Shown here: positions 24,345 to 29,754 of the stretch, piece by piece | Position numbering within the stretch: the stretch's first letter is position 1 | Layout of the letters: each line of letters opens with the position of its first letter | Virus record (IMG/VR): IMGVR_UViG_3300024518_003531 | Coordinates: 1 to 29,754 of that record | Direction: 5' to 3' (one strand) | From: a virus | Length of the DNA stretch: 29,754 nt | Position numbers and translations under genes: made by a program | The notes under the pieces: generated by a model | What the model was told of the DNA's origin: nothing | Databases searched by the model: none | Seen by the model: only the letters and a program-made list of their open reading frames with translations

Positions 24345-24861
24345 CGGTATCTGACTCGCTGACATTGGGTCCTCCAAAGATTTCGTCGGCGGAGTCTTCC
24401 CACCATGGTTGGAGTGCGATGGGTCGACGTCCGGCCCAGTCGTCTCGTTCTGTGAGGTCGGCGTTGAACTCCCAGCCGGCAGCGTAGAGCTCACCGAGCT
24501 CAGCTTCGGTTTGTTCGATGACCCATTCGTCGGTGCCGGCTTGCGTGCCGACCGGGGCTTCTCTCCCAATTTCGATGGACGCTTGTATCCGGGCGAGCGC
24601 CCTGATGAGTTCGGTGTTCGCTGCTTTGATTCCGAGGATGTACGTTTGGGCGGCATTCCTCAGCTCCACGTTCTCTGCGTACAGTTCAGCGTTCTCGTCA
24701 CTGAGGGCCTCTTCGTTTGCGCTGAACGTCTCCTCCAATCGCCAGTGGGCGACCGTCTCGGCTAATGCGGACAGGAGTACCCACAAGTCCCGTCGCATAC
24801 TGGTCCGACCTTCGCCCTTCCCCATGATCTTTCGGACGTGCGATCCAATCCAGCTCGTCAT
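24337..24861 (-). CDS. Coiled-coil hypothetical protein
   Basis: This is 174 residues from the first ATG. Residues about 25-95 form a long Glu/Ala/Leu-rich helix with heptad character (ANEEALSDENAELYAENVEL, 'AANTELIRALARIQ'). A Trp/Asp-containing C-terminal region ends in an acidic tail. I do not recognise a function. Two starts are possible. ATG 24861 has GGAGGAG ten bases upstream but overlaps the preceding gene by 164 bases. ATG 24798 (MRRDLW) shortens the overlap to about 100 bases and begins where the helix-like sequence starts, but has a weaker binding site. The region before residue 22 looks like the shadow of the upstream gene. Confidence 0.55.
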   Translation of the reverse strand: MTSWIGSHVRKIMGKGEGRTSMRRDLWVLLSALAETVAHWRLEETFSANEEALSDENAELYAENVELRNAAQTYILGIKAANTELIRALARIQASIEIGREAPVGTQAGTDEWVIEQTEAELGELYAAGWEFNADLTERDDWAGRRPIALQPWWEDSADEIFGGPNVSESDTDE

Positions 24862-25012
24862 CAGTGAACGTCTCCTCCAACGGGGTTACAAGACCCCGTG
24901 CTATCTTGTCAAGGTAGTAGGGGTTGCAGGTGTCTTCGGTGTTGTCTTCGCAGTACCGGCAGATGCGTGGCTGATGCACACATTCGCCGTCGTATAGGCA
25001 GTCGTCAGCCAT
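24698..25012 (-). CDS. Cys-rich, putative zinc-binding small protein (overlapping 3' end)
   Basis: The 104-residue protein has five cysteines near the N-terminus (C5, C11, C18, C21, C29) including a C-R-Y-C pair, which suggests a zinc knuckle. The next segment, LVTPLEETFTDDELDWIARPKDHG, looks like genuine coding sequence. The last about 45 residues are Arg/Gly-rich and coincide with the start of the coiled-coil gene in another frame, so the C-terminus may be poorly constrained. The ATG lies in an eight-base overlap (ATGGCTGA, 25012-25005) with the HTH gene. A regulatory or nucleic-acid-binding role would fit but is unproven. Confidence 0.5.
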   Translation of the reverse strand: MADDCLYDGECVHQPRICRYCEDNTEDTCNPYYLDKIARGLVTPLEETFTDDELDWIARPKDHGEGRRSDQYATGLVGTPVRISRDGRPLAIGGDVQRKRRGPQ

Positions 25013-25292
25013 CGGTGTCTACCTCTAGGTCTACAGCGAGGAGGCTGGTCGCTACTTCCAGGGTTGTCTTCACCTTATGCCTCGACCATCCGAACGTGTT
25101 AGCTATGGATCTGATCGACCGGCGTTCGTAGTAGAACGCTTCGACGAGCTCACGGTACGGTTCGTCGAGACGGTCGACGGCTTCGCCGACCTCCTCGAAC
25201 GTCTTCAATGCCGCTACCGGTTCAGGCATACCCATGTCGTCTAGGACTGCCGGGTCAATCGTGAAACCGTGGAGCCTTTCCCTGTCGCTCAC
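25005..25292 (-). CDS. Sigma-70 region-4-like HTH protein
   Basis: The 95-residue protein has a C-terminal half that reads as a helix-turn-helix of sigma region 4 type. LDEPYRELVEAFYYER (42-57) matches the lead-in helix of 'L-x-x-x-x-R-x-x-h', then SIRSIANTFGWSRHKVKTTLEVA (59-81) is the HTH with 'I-A...G-W-S...V'. The preceding region is acidic and has no region-2 sequence, so it cannot be a complete sigma factor. Phages use such proteins as late-gene activators or terminase-linked regulators. It starts with GTG (25292), overlapping the kinase stop as GTGA. It may switch on the opposite late arm; that is inference. Confidence 0.6.
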   Translation of the reverse strand: MSDRERLHGFTIDPAVLDDMGMPEPVAALKTFEEVGEAVDRLDEPYRELVEAFYYERRSIRSIANTFGWSRHKVKTTLEVATSLLAVDLEVDTDG

Positions 25293-25894
25293 AGGATGCC
25301 GGCATCTTTGAGGGTGACGTCATCGAGTATAGACACGGCGCCGTCGTTGATGATGAAGTCGTCTACCCATTCGTAGAGCTCGTCGATGTCGCCGTCGTTG
25401 CGGTGAACGTAATCGAAGTCCGCTTCGGTGAGCGACTCGGACCGCAGATCTGCCTGCGGTGAGCCTTCCCGGGTGAGGCAGATGTTGCGGCCACCGGTCT
25501 GACGGACGAACCTTACCTCGTCGAGGAAACGGACATCTGAGATCACGACATCTTTCCCTTGGTTGCGGACCTTGGCGACCTGTTCCGCTATGGCCCAGAT
25601 CCACACGTCAGGGTGGGTGTGCCTACGCACCTCGACTCCGACATCGATGAGAGCTTTGCGGACCTCGAGGTCTTCCTTGGCTTCCTCCCAGTTGGTGTGG
25701 TACACGGCGTCGGCGACGTCCGGGTAGAGGGCGGACGTGAGGGCTCTCACGTTGTCGGCGAATGCGAACTGCACCCAGCCGTGTTCGCCGACAAGGTATT
25801 CGGCTACCGTGTCTTTGCCGACACGTTGCGTGCAGCCTAGACCGAGGAGCCGCCCTTTGAGGCGCCTATTCTGTACGTTCGTTGGAACTTGCAT
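25289..25894 (-). CDS. Deoxynucleoside monophosphate kinase
   Basis: The 201-residue P-loop kinase has the Walker A variant GCTQRVGKDT (residues 20-29; K27) near the N-terminus, followed by 'FADNVRAL'. Downstream are the central helix region 'ALIDVGVEVRRHTHPDVWIWAI', a Walker-B-like strand 'DVVISDVRFLDEV', and a late 'NDGDIDELYEWVDDFI'. This matches phage dNMP kinases of the T4 gene 1-like family, which phosphorylate dNMPs to supply DNA synthesis. I chose ATG 25894 because AAAGGA lies about six bases upstream; an in-frame ATG at 25921 lacks a binding site. The gene overlaps the upstream membrane-protein gene by 29 bases. Confidence 0.85.
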   Translation of the reverse strand: MQVPTNVQNRRLKGRLLGLGCTQRVGKDTVAEYLVGEHGWVQFAFADNVRALTSALYPDVADAVYHTNWEEAKEDLEVRKALIDVGVEVRRHTHPDVWIWAIAEQVAKVRNQGKDVVISDVRFLDEVRFVRQTGGRNICLTREGSPQADLRSESLTEADFDYVHRNDGDIDELYEWVDDFIINDGAVSILDDVTLKDAGIL

Positions 25895-26033
25895 CGTCGT
25901 CCTTTCGGGACCAGTTGACATCGAAGATTAGTTCTAGTAGAGAGAGTAGCCAGACTATGGCTGCGCCTGCGAATACGAGGATGCTGAATGAGATCGCTAT
26001 GCTCAGTAGCCAGAGGATCCAGTCGACGATCAT
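25866..26033 (-). CDS. Small membrane protein (55 aa)
   Basis: A hydrophobic N-terminal two-thirds (about residues 1-38, DWILWLLSIAISFSILVFAG and on to LLSLLEL) could form one or two transmembrane helices. It is followed by a charged tail (SRKDDDASSNERTE). Function is unknown; a holin/antiholin or a membrane-targeting factor is possible. The start at 26033 forms an ATGA overlap with the nuclease gene. A longer frame upstream is a shadow of that gene. Confidence 0.5.
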   Translation of the reverse strand: MIVDWILWLLSIAISFSILVFAGAAIVWLLSLLELIFDVNWSRKDDDASSNERTE

Positions 26034-26560
26034 ACCTGTCCGATCCCTCTGCCTAGGCATGCGGATGATTTCCATGGGAGCTCGGGGAGTTCTTGCATAA
26101 TGATCGGGTTGATCTCGTCGAGGTCGTTTAGCTGGCGGAACTCGGTGAGGTCTACGACCCATTTGCCTTTGCCTTGCCTGTTGATCCGGGCTCGCCGGCA
26201 TGCGATGACTTCCCAGATGGGTGCGAGGAAGCAGCGGTTGAGGGGTACGTCTCGGAGGAGGAAGTAGACTGCCGGCCAGTGTCGGACGCCACGACGAACC
26301 GATAGTTCGTCGAGTACGAACAGGTTCTCCGGTTCGACACCTTCGAGTAGGTGCCAGCGGTCTGTTAGCGGCTGCCGTTTCTCTTTGACTTCTAGGTAGT
26401 AGCCGGGTACCCAGATGTCGAGGTCGTCGTTGTGGCTGAACCGTTGGATGTGTTCGACGCCTTGTTCGGCGAGCTGTGCGCCTACTTCTTCCTCGAATAT
26501 TCTTGCGGTTGCGAAGTCTGCTGAGGGTGATCCTGGGGGTCTGCTGTATCCTTTAACCAT
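26030..26560 (-). CDS. PD-(D/E)XK-like nuclease family protein
   Basis: The 176-residue protein has a motif core DLDIWVPGYYLEVKEK (residues 46-61). D48, E57 and K59 give the D...ExK signature of the PD-(D/E)XK fold, and an upstream helix (about 17-33) contains E23-E25. Later strands ('PENLFVLDELS', 'PAVYFLLRDVP') fit the same alpha/beta fold. Such small phage proteins are often holding or repair nucleases, but no specific family was recognised. ATG 26560 has AAAGGG upstream and the recurrent eight-base overlap (ATGGTTAA) with the preceding gene. The long upstream in-frame extension to 26773 is Ser/Thr-rich shadow. Confidence 0.6.
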   Translation of the reverse strand: MVKGYSRPPGSPSADFATARIFEEEVGAQLAEQGVEHIQRFSHNDDLDIWVPGYYLEVKEKRQPLTDRWHLLEGVEPENLFVLDELSVRRGVRHWPAVYFLLRDVPLNRCFLAPIWEVIACRRARINRQGKGKWVVDLTEFRQLNDLDEINPIIMQELPELPWKSSACLGRGIGQV

Positions 26561-26765
26561 TGTCTGCCCTTTCGACTCTTGCGAGTGCGTCGTTGATGAG
26601 TGTGCGGACCCCGAGTTCGAGGTGTGATTCGCCCCATTTGGTGGCGTAGTTGAGGCCCCATTGGGTGACGACTGGTTCGACGTCGGGCACTGGTTGCCCG
26701 TTGCCGGCGAGCGGTTCGATGGTGAGCCGGAACTGTAGGTTCCGTTTCGTTTTAGAAGGCGGCAT
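26553..26765 (-). CDS. Hypothetical protein (70 aa)
   Basis: The protein has a basic N-terminus, a beta-like 'LQFRLTIEPLAGNGQPVPD', and a C-terminal helical 'LGVRTLINDALARVERADNG'. I recognise no family. Coding status is supported by a continuous junction pattern: a 14-base overlap with the DUF4406 gene upstream and an eight-base overlap with the nuclease gene downstream. No strong Shine-Dalgarno is visible, so translation probably depends on coupling. Confidence 0.55.
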   Translation of the reverse strand: MPPSKTKRNLQFRLTIEPLAGNGQPVPDVEPVVTQWGLNYATKWGESHLELGVRTLINDALARVERADNG

Positions 26766-27132
26766 CGATCCACTGTTTCACGGTGAGGACAGGTATGTTT
26801 ACCGCATTGGCGGCGGCTACCTCGGCCATGGCACCGCTGGATTTCGTCCAGCCGGGGAGGGTTGCCACACCGGACGCCTCTGTGCAGATGACGGCGAGGT
26901 CGTTGGCGAGGGTGGCCCTACGGTCGAAGCCTACGAGGTCGGCGAGGTCTTCGGTGCCGTCCATGTCTTGAACGTCGAGTGTGGGGTATTGCTCCTCGTC
27001 CATTTCGACGGGGGAGATGACCTCGTACCCTGCTTCACGGAGCTCGGACGTGCAGTGTCTGAACTCTGGGAAGTTCCATTCGTGGATCCCGGACATGGGG
27101 CCCGCTATGTAGAGGATGTGTGGCTGGCTCAT
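26752..27132 (-). CDS. DUF4406 / nucleoside 2-deoxyribosyltransferase-like protein
   Basis: The 126-residue protein begins with YIAGPMSGIHEWNFPEF (residues 8-24), the hallmark of DUF4406 phage proteins, and ends in 'DLAVICTEASGV', 'LPGWTKSSGAMAEVAAA', 'IPVLTV'. The LPGW...S-GA-x-E pattern is that of the nucleoside 2-deoxyribosyltransferase fold, in which the Glu is the catalytic nucleophile; here it lies in the GAMAE segment. These enzymes exchange or remove bases from deoxynucleosides or nucleotides. With the dNMP kinase it suggests nucleotide-pool remodelling. The start at 27132 has AGGAG eight bases upstream and an ATGA overlap with the resolvase gene. Confidence 0.75.
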   Translation of the reverse strand: MSQPHILYIAGPMSGIHEWNFPEFRHCTSELREAGYEVISPVEMDEEQYPTLDVQDMDGTEDLADLVGFDRRATLANDLAVICTEASGVATLPGWTKSSGAMAEVAAANAVNIPVLTVKQWIDAAF

Positions 27133-27479
27133 TCGGTTGGCTCCTGGTTGTCGTAGTAGCATTGGAGTAGTTCTTCTGCGAACTCGATGTCGAGGACTGC
27201 TATCTGTCCGATCTGTTTCGAGTAAATGGTTCGCATGTCTCTGGGGGAGATGAGGATGACCCATCGGTGGTCGGATGCTACCGCCCGGATCTTCCGGATC
27301 CAGTCGGGTATGCCCCATGTCTTGCGGCATTTCGCTTCGACTGGTATGGGCTGTCCGTGGAAGTCGTTGGACGGTGTGGTTGGGGCTGAACGGTCGACGT
27401 GTTCCCCCCAGATTCGTTGGAGTCGGGGTAGGCATTCGTTCTCCCATTCTGTTCCGATACGTTTGGACGGGTTGCTCAT
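27129..27479 (-). CDS. Holliday-junction resolvase-like PD-(D/E)XK endonuclease
   Basis: The 116-residue protein begins SNPSKRIGTEWE (residues 2-13), typical of small resolvase-like nucleases in actinobacteriophages. It is followed by an active-site set E13, D39 and E48-x-K50 (PIPVEAKC). The length and layout match archaeal-Hjc/phage resolvase proteins that cut branched replication and recombination intermediates before packaging. The canonical 'DGDI' is replaced by N-D-F-H-G. The start at 27479 has GGAG nine bases upstream and overlaps the primase stop as ATGA. The in-frame upstream extension to 27962 is primase shadow. Confidence 0.7.
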   Translation of the reverse strand: MSNPSKRIGTEWENECLPRLQRIWGEHVDRSAPTTPSNDFHGQPIPVEAKCRKTWGIPDWIRKIRAVASDHRWVILISPRDMRTIYSKQIGQIAVLDIEFAEELLQCYYDNQEPTE

Positions 27480-28414
27480 GCGAATGGTCTCCATTGGTTG
27501 GCGGTTGCTTCTGCTACCCGTCCGCCGGGTACGGGTAGGATCTCTACCCCTGAAGGGCCACGAAGCCAGAGGGCTTCGAGGATGGCTTCGGTTGCTTCGA
27601 CGCCGGCTTTGTCCTCGTCGCCGTTGTCTTTCTGCGTGTCGAGTGCGAGGTAGATGTGCTTGTATAGGCCGAGCTCGCTGATGATCGATTCGGGGTGGTG
27701 GCCTGCCCCTGAGGGTAGACCCACGGCTTCTATGTCGGGCTTGTCTGTCAGCTGTGCGGCCATGCACCATGTATCCGATTCGCCTTCGCATAGGACTGCC
27801 ATCTCTGCCCGTGCGTGTGGCGCACGGTAGAGGCGAGGGTAGGTGGACCCTTTGAGGGCTTTCTTGTCGGTGTTGAGCCAGAACCTTGTCTTCACACCGT
27901 TGCAGTGTAAGCCGTCCATGTCCGTGTACCAGTGTGGTATCCACAGATGTTGGAGCGTCCACCCTAGGTGGAAGTGGGTGGTGGGGGAGAAGAGGTCTCC
28001 ACTGGGCCCGTTAGCCACACCGGGCCAGCGAGCTTGGATCCACCCGTCGCAGGTCTCCGGTCTCTCGTCGACCTCTGTCTGAACTCGCCGCAGGAAGTCG
28101 ACGGCTTCTTTGACCTTGCGCCGACCAACCCCGTCCCCTTCAATGGGTTCGAGGCCGGTCGACAGGATCCAGCGCACCGCCCGACCAAAGCTGCAACCGA
28201 AATAGGTTTTAACTAGGTCGATGGTGTCGCCGCCGGTAGCGCAACAGTATGCACGCCACCGGTTCTCATTCTCGTACACCTGAACTGAGGGGGTGTACTC
28301 CTCATGCTGCCAGCAGAACGTCTTACCGTCCCGGCTGAGAGGCTCGAGATCGAGGGCCTCTATCACGTCGAGGATGGGGATACGTTTGGCGTCTTCGAGG
28401 TCAGTCGGTTCCAT
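27476..28414 (-). CDS. dnaG-like: DnaG-type primase
   Basis: The 312-residue protein has a CHC2-type zinc domain: C34-x2-H37, then E38-E39-x-T41-P42-S43, then 'WRAYCCATGGDTIDLV' (53-68), matching the DnaG pattern including GGD. A connector of about 130 residues leads to a TOPRIM core with the acidic loop 'LCEGESDT' (E210, E212) and 'YLALDTQKDNGDEDKAG' (D259 and following acidic residues). It is shorter than bacterial DnaG and lacks the helicase-interacting C-terminal domain, like many phage primases. The second zinc pair is compressed: C57 and C58 are adjacent, where C-x2-C is usual. It makes RNA primers for the helicase encoded upstream. ATG 28414 has GGGAG seven bases upstream. Confidence 0.85.
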   Translation of the reverse strand: MEPTDLEDAKRIPILDVIEALDLEPLSRDGKTFCWQHEEYTPSVQVYENENRWRAYCCATGGDTIDLVKTYFGCSFGRAVRWILSTGLEPIEGDGVGRRKVKEAVDFLRRVQTEVDERPETCDGWIQARWPGVANGPSGDLFSPTTHFHLGWTLQHLWIPHWYTDMDGLHCNGVKTRFWLNTDKKALKGSTYPRLYRAPHARAEMAVLCEGESDTWCMAAQLTDKPDIEAVGLPSGAGHHPESIISELGLYKHIYLALDTQKDNGDEDKAGVEATEAILEALWLRGPSGVEILPVPGGRVAEATANQWRPFA

Positions 28415-28658
28415 CGTATGTCTCCCACGTTGTGCCCTTGAAGCGTAGCATCATACGCTTCCAGAGTGGCAATTGTTTCCAGTCGAGGTAACGCAGCATG
28501 GGCAGTCGCATCAGCAGCCGCTCCCCGCCCATGTCATCGAGCTCGAAGCGCCATACTGGTTGACGGTGTACAAAGCTACGGCGTCCTGAACCCAGCCGGG
28601 TGCGTACTTTGCTCGACTGTATCCGGGGTGCCCTGCTCGTGCGCTCATCGTCCGCCAT
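28401..28658 (-). CDS. Small hypothetical protein overlapping the muralytic lipoprotein gene
   Basis: From ATG 28658 this gives 85 residues, of which the first 50 lie in another frame of the lipoprotein gene. The last about 45 residues (WRFELDDMGGERLLMRLPML and a W-K-Q-L-P-L-W-K-R helix) look more like coding sequence. An internal ATG at 28532 would give a 43-residue product and reduce the overlap to 22 bases, though without a clear binding site. The stop makes a 14-base overlap with the primase start. Function unknown; the basic, Leu-rich C-terminus could bind membrane or nucleic acid. Confidence 0.4.
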   Translation of the reverse strand: MADDERTSRAPRIQSSKVRTRLGSGRRSFVHRQPVWRFELDDMGGERLLMRLPMLRYLDWKQLPLWKRMMLRFKGTTWETYDGTD

Positions 28659-28951
28659 GTACCGTCGATAAACTGGTAGGCTCCTGAGGCCGAGGAAGTG
28701 CCGTTCTGTGCTGCGTAGCCATTCCCGTGAGGATACGGTCCACGGTCTGATTCGTGATGACGTATGCACACTAGGGTTGGGTGCCGGCTCGGGCTCCATT
28801 GTGGTTTCGTCCCGTTGAGTTCGGGGTGCCTCTGGTTGACTAGCTGCTGTTGTTCCGGTGTGAGGGTCAGGTATGCTGCCACCTCTGCGGGGGTGCACGC
28901 TGTCAGGAAGACCCCTAAAGCCAGGATCGCTGTTAGTAGGATTCGTTTCAT
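28511..28951 (-). CDS. Rpf/transglycosylase-like muralytic lipoprotein
   Basis: The 146-residue protein has an N-terminal lipoprotein signal: K2-R3, hydrophobic core 4-15, lipobox L16-T17-A18-C19. A helical stretch (20-45) and linker follow. The catalytic domain contains C62-I-R-H-H-E67-S-D (E67 catalytic candidate), 'YAAQNGTSSASGAYQFIDGTWRTM' and 'GYSRAKYAPGWVQDAVALYTV', ending 'GSGC'. This is the lysozyme-fold Rpf/transglycosylase-like pattern of actinobacteria, cleaving peptidoglycan glycan strands. A lipobox is unusual for a phage endolysin and implies export by the host and anchoring outside the membrane. AGGAG lies nine bases upstream of ATG 28951. It lies among replication genes, far from the holin-like cluster. 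Confidence 0.75.
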   Translation of the reverse strand: MKRILLTAILALGVFLTACTPAEVAAYLTLTPEQQQLVNQRHPELNGTKPQWSPSRHPTLVCIRHHESDRGPYPHGNGYAAQNGTSSASGAYQFIDGTWRTMSARAGHPGYSRAKYAPGWVQDAVALYTVNQYGASSSMTWAGSGC

Positions 28952-28957
28952 TGGTGT

Positions 28958-29188
28958 TCACTCCTGCCCCCAGTTGTATCGCTCGACATCTTCGAGCTCT
29001 GTGCGGGGTCGGGGCTTGCTCCGCTTAGATTCGTTGTAGGCTGTTGCTTCTTCGACGTAGCGGTCCCATGCTTCTTCGCCTGCTTCGCCTTCGTCTTCTC
29101 TGGTGAGGTATAGGCGCATCGCTACATGGTAGGCGACGGGTGCGAGTAGTGTGGCAGCTAGGGCTGCCGCCGATAGTAAGCCTCTCAT
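28958..29188 (-). CDS. Small membrane-anchored protein (76 aa)
   Basis: The N-terminal hydrophobic segment (about residues 1-24, GLLSAAALAATLLAPVAYHV) acts as a signal anchor or transmembrane helix. It is followed by an acidic/basic soluble tail with 'EDEGEAGEEAWDRYVEEATAYNESKRSKPRPRTELEDVE'-like composition. Function unknown. It starts at the ATG inside the ATGA junction at 29188, and ends six bases before the muralytic lipoprotein gene, so the two envelope proteins may work together. Confidence 0.5.
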   Translation of the reverse strand: MRGLLSAAALAATLLAPVAYHVAMRLYLTREDEGEAGEEAWDRYVEEATAYNESKRSKPRPRTELEDVERYNWGQE

Positions 29189-29358
29189 CGGTCGCCACCG
29201 TAGATACCTCCAGCGGTGCACCGATAGCAGTGCACGGCGTCAACATCGCCGGGTTTTGTGTCTTCCCAGTACCAAGCGTGGCGGGTTATTTGCCACCACT
29301 TCTTAGGCTTGTCACACGCCACGAAGACGTGCCTTGATTCGGGGTCTGGTGTGCTCAT
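29185..29358 (-). CDS. Small Cys-containing protein (57 aa)
   Basis: The protein is rich in Trp and Lys (PKKWWQITRHAWYWED) and ends with HCYRCTAGG, a C-x2-C knuckle, plus an upstream Cys at residue 15; this could bind zinc. Function unknown. The ATG at 29358 shares one base with the helicase stop (TGATG) and has AGAGG eight bases upstream. The long in-frame extension to 29718 is helicase shadow. Confidence 0.5.
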   Translation of the reverse strand: MSTPDPESRHVFVACDKPKKWWQITRHAWYWEDTKPGDVDAVHCYRCTAGGIYGGDR

Positions 29359-29754
29359 CAGAATGCCTCTTGATTGTAGTTGTCGGATCGTTTCAGCGGG
29401 CGGATCCGCCCTGAACGAGTGTTGATTCTGTGTTCCACACCTTGAGGGTGTGTCTGATCTCCGCCACGAGTCTTCAAGAACTGCATGAAGAACTCGCCCT
29501 TGTGGAACTCCATCTGATCGAAGGTGAGCTCGGGGTCGAGGTGCGGGCGGTACGCTCCGAGCACATAGTCGGCGGCTTCTTCGCCGCCGTACTTCCCTGA
29601 CTGTAGGGTCAGTGGCATATGCCCATCGTTCTGCAACGGCTTGCCGTCCTTCTGCCCCATCTTCCCTCGGGGCACCTGATGTAGGACGAAGACGTGGACG
29701 TCCATGCGTCGGGCCCACCGCTTGATGTCCTTTGACAGGTCGGACACCTGCGAT
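29358..29754 (-). CDS. DnaB-type replicative helicase, C-terminal part (5' end outside window)
   Basis: The frame is open at the right edge, so only the last about 130 residues are seen. 'DLSKDIKRWARRMDVHVFVLHQVPRG' is the DnaB/SF4 pattern in which a helix is followed by strand and H-Q-(V/L). 'MPLTLQSGKYGGEEAADYVLGAYRP' is the following region, comparable to the motif H4 area where duplex-unwinding helicases have a D-L-x-x-S or similar. The Walker A and B lie upstream of the window. The protein would unwind the fork with the primase encoded about 1 kb downstream. A RecA-like recombinase is the alternative; I favour helicase because of the primase partner and the R-x-P-x-(K/L) context. Confidence 0.6.
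   Translation of the reverse strand, partial: SQVSDLSKDIKRWARRMDVHVFVLHQVPRGKMGQKDGKPLQNDGHMPLTLQSGKYGGEEAADYVLGAYRPHLDPELTFDQMEFHKGEFFMQFLKTRGGDQTHPQGVEHRINTRSGRIRPLKRSDNYNQEAF

Noticed and set aside
24345-24656. Longer version of the 44-residue terminal ORF
   Set aside because: The extra part is Ser/Pro-rich and out of frame with the real coiled-coil gene.
25895-25921. Upstream ATG of the dNMP kinase
   Set aside because: It has no Shine-Dalgarno, while ATG 25894 has AAAGGA at good spacing.
26561-26773. N-terminal extension of the nuclease gene
   Set aside because: It is Ser/Thr/Asn-rich shadow of the small gene in another frame. ATG 26560 has a binding site and an eight-base junction.
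27133-27447. N-terminal extension of the DUF4406 gene
   Set aside because: The extension is Pro/His/Arg-rich shadow of the resolvase. The family normally starts just before YIAGPMSG.
27480-27962. N-terminal extension of the resolvase gene
   Set aside because: It is Arg-rich shadow of the primase. The family starts just before NPSK.
1-29754. tRNA genes, CRISPR arrays, integrase, insertion sequences, attachment sites
   Set aside because: Looked for by eye and none seen. Short tRNA-like or repeat signals could be missed without software.

Overview
The window looks like the middle of a tailed-phage genome. It appears to be a short-tailed (podovirus-like) virus, probably of an actinobacterium, and plausibly from a metagenome. 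The evidence is dense, almost gap-free coding DNA, a capsid/scaffold/adaptor/tail cassette with no tape-measure or tail-tube gene, and several small proteins of actinobacteriophage type: the holin-like protein at 24025, the resolvase beginning with an NPSK motif at 27479, and the tail beta-propeller protein. The host and podovirus assignments are inferences from motifs recognised by eye. No tRNA, integrase, CRISPR array or insertion sequence was seen. Terminase and portal are not in the window and presumably lie to the left.

Left arm (1 to 24213, + strand, late genes): a fragment of a multidomain protein with a polyvalent-protein domain and a possible ADP-ribosyltransferase-like domain; a 1965-residue giant protein; three more large virion or internal-core-type proteins, one carrying three copies of a roughly 70-residue repeat; an 87-base non-coding gap; scaffold; major capsid protein; two small beta-rich accessory proteins; an 851-residue virion-type protein with a lectin-like N-terminus and an alpha/beta-hydrolase (esterase) domain inserted into an array of FGDxGTGP-like repeats; an adaptor-like protein; a fibre-like protein; a beta-propeller tail protein; then three small membrane proteins that look like a lysis module (XhlA-like, single-pass ectodomain protein, holin-like).

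Right arm (29754 down to 24210, - strand, replication and nucleotide genes): the C-terminal end of a DnaB-type helicase, two small proteins, an Rpf/transglycosylase-like lipoprotein, a small overlapping ORF, a DnaG-type primase with an altered zinc site, a PD-(D/E)XK resolvase, a DUF4406 protein, a small hypothetical, a second PD-(D/E)XK-like nuclease, a small membrane protein, a dNMP kinase, a sigma-region-4-like HTH protein, a Cys-rich protein, a coiled-coil protein and a 44-residue terminal ORF. The two arms converge, and their last stop codons overlap in the tetranucleotide CTAA at 24210-24213.

Gene junctions are very regular: overlaps of 1, 4, 8 or 14 bases recur on both strands, which suggests extensive translational coupling and helps choose starts. 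The most unusual items are the esterase-bearing virion protein, the lipoprotein muralytic enzyme placed among replication genes, the giant and polyvalent proteins upstream of the capsid cassette, and a 14-codon micro-ORF linking two giant genes.
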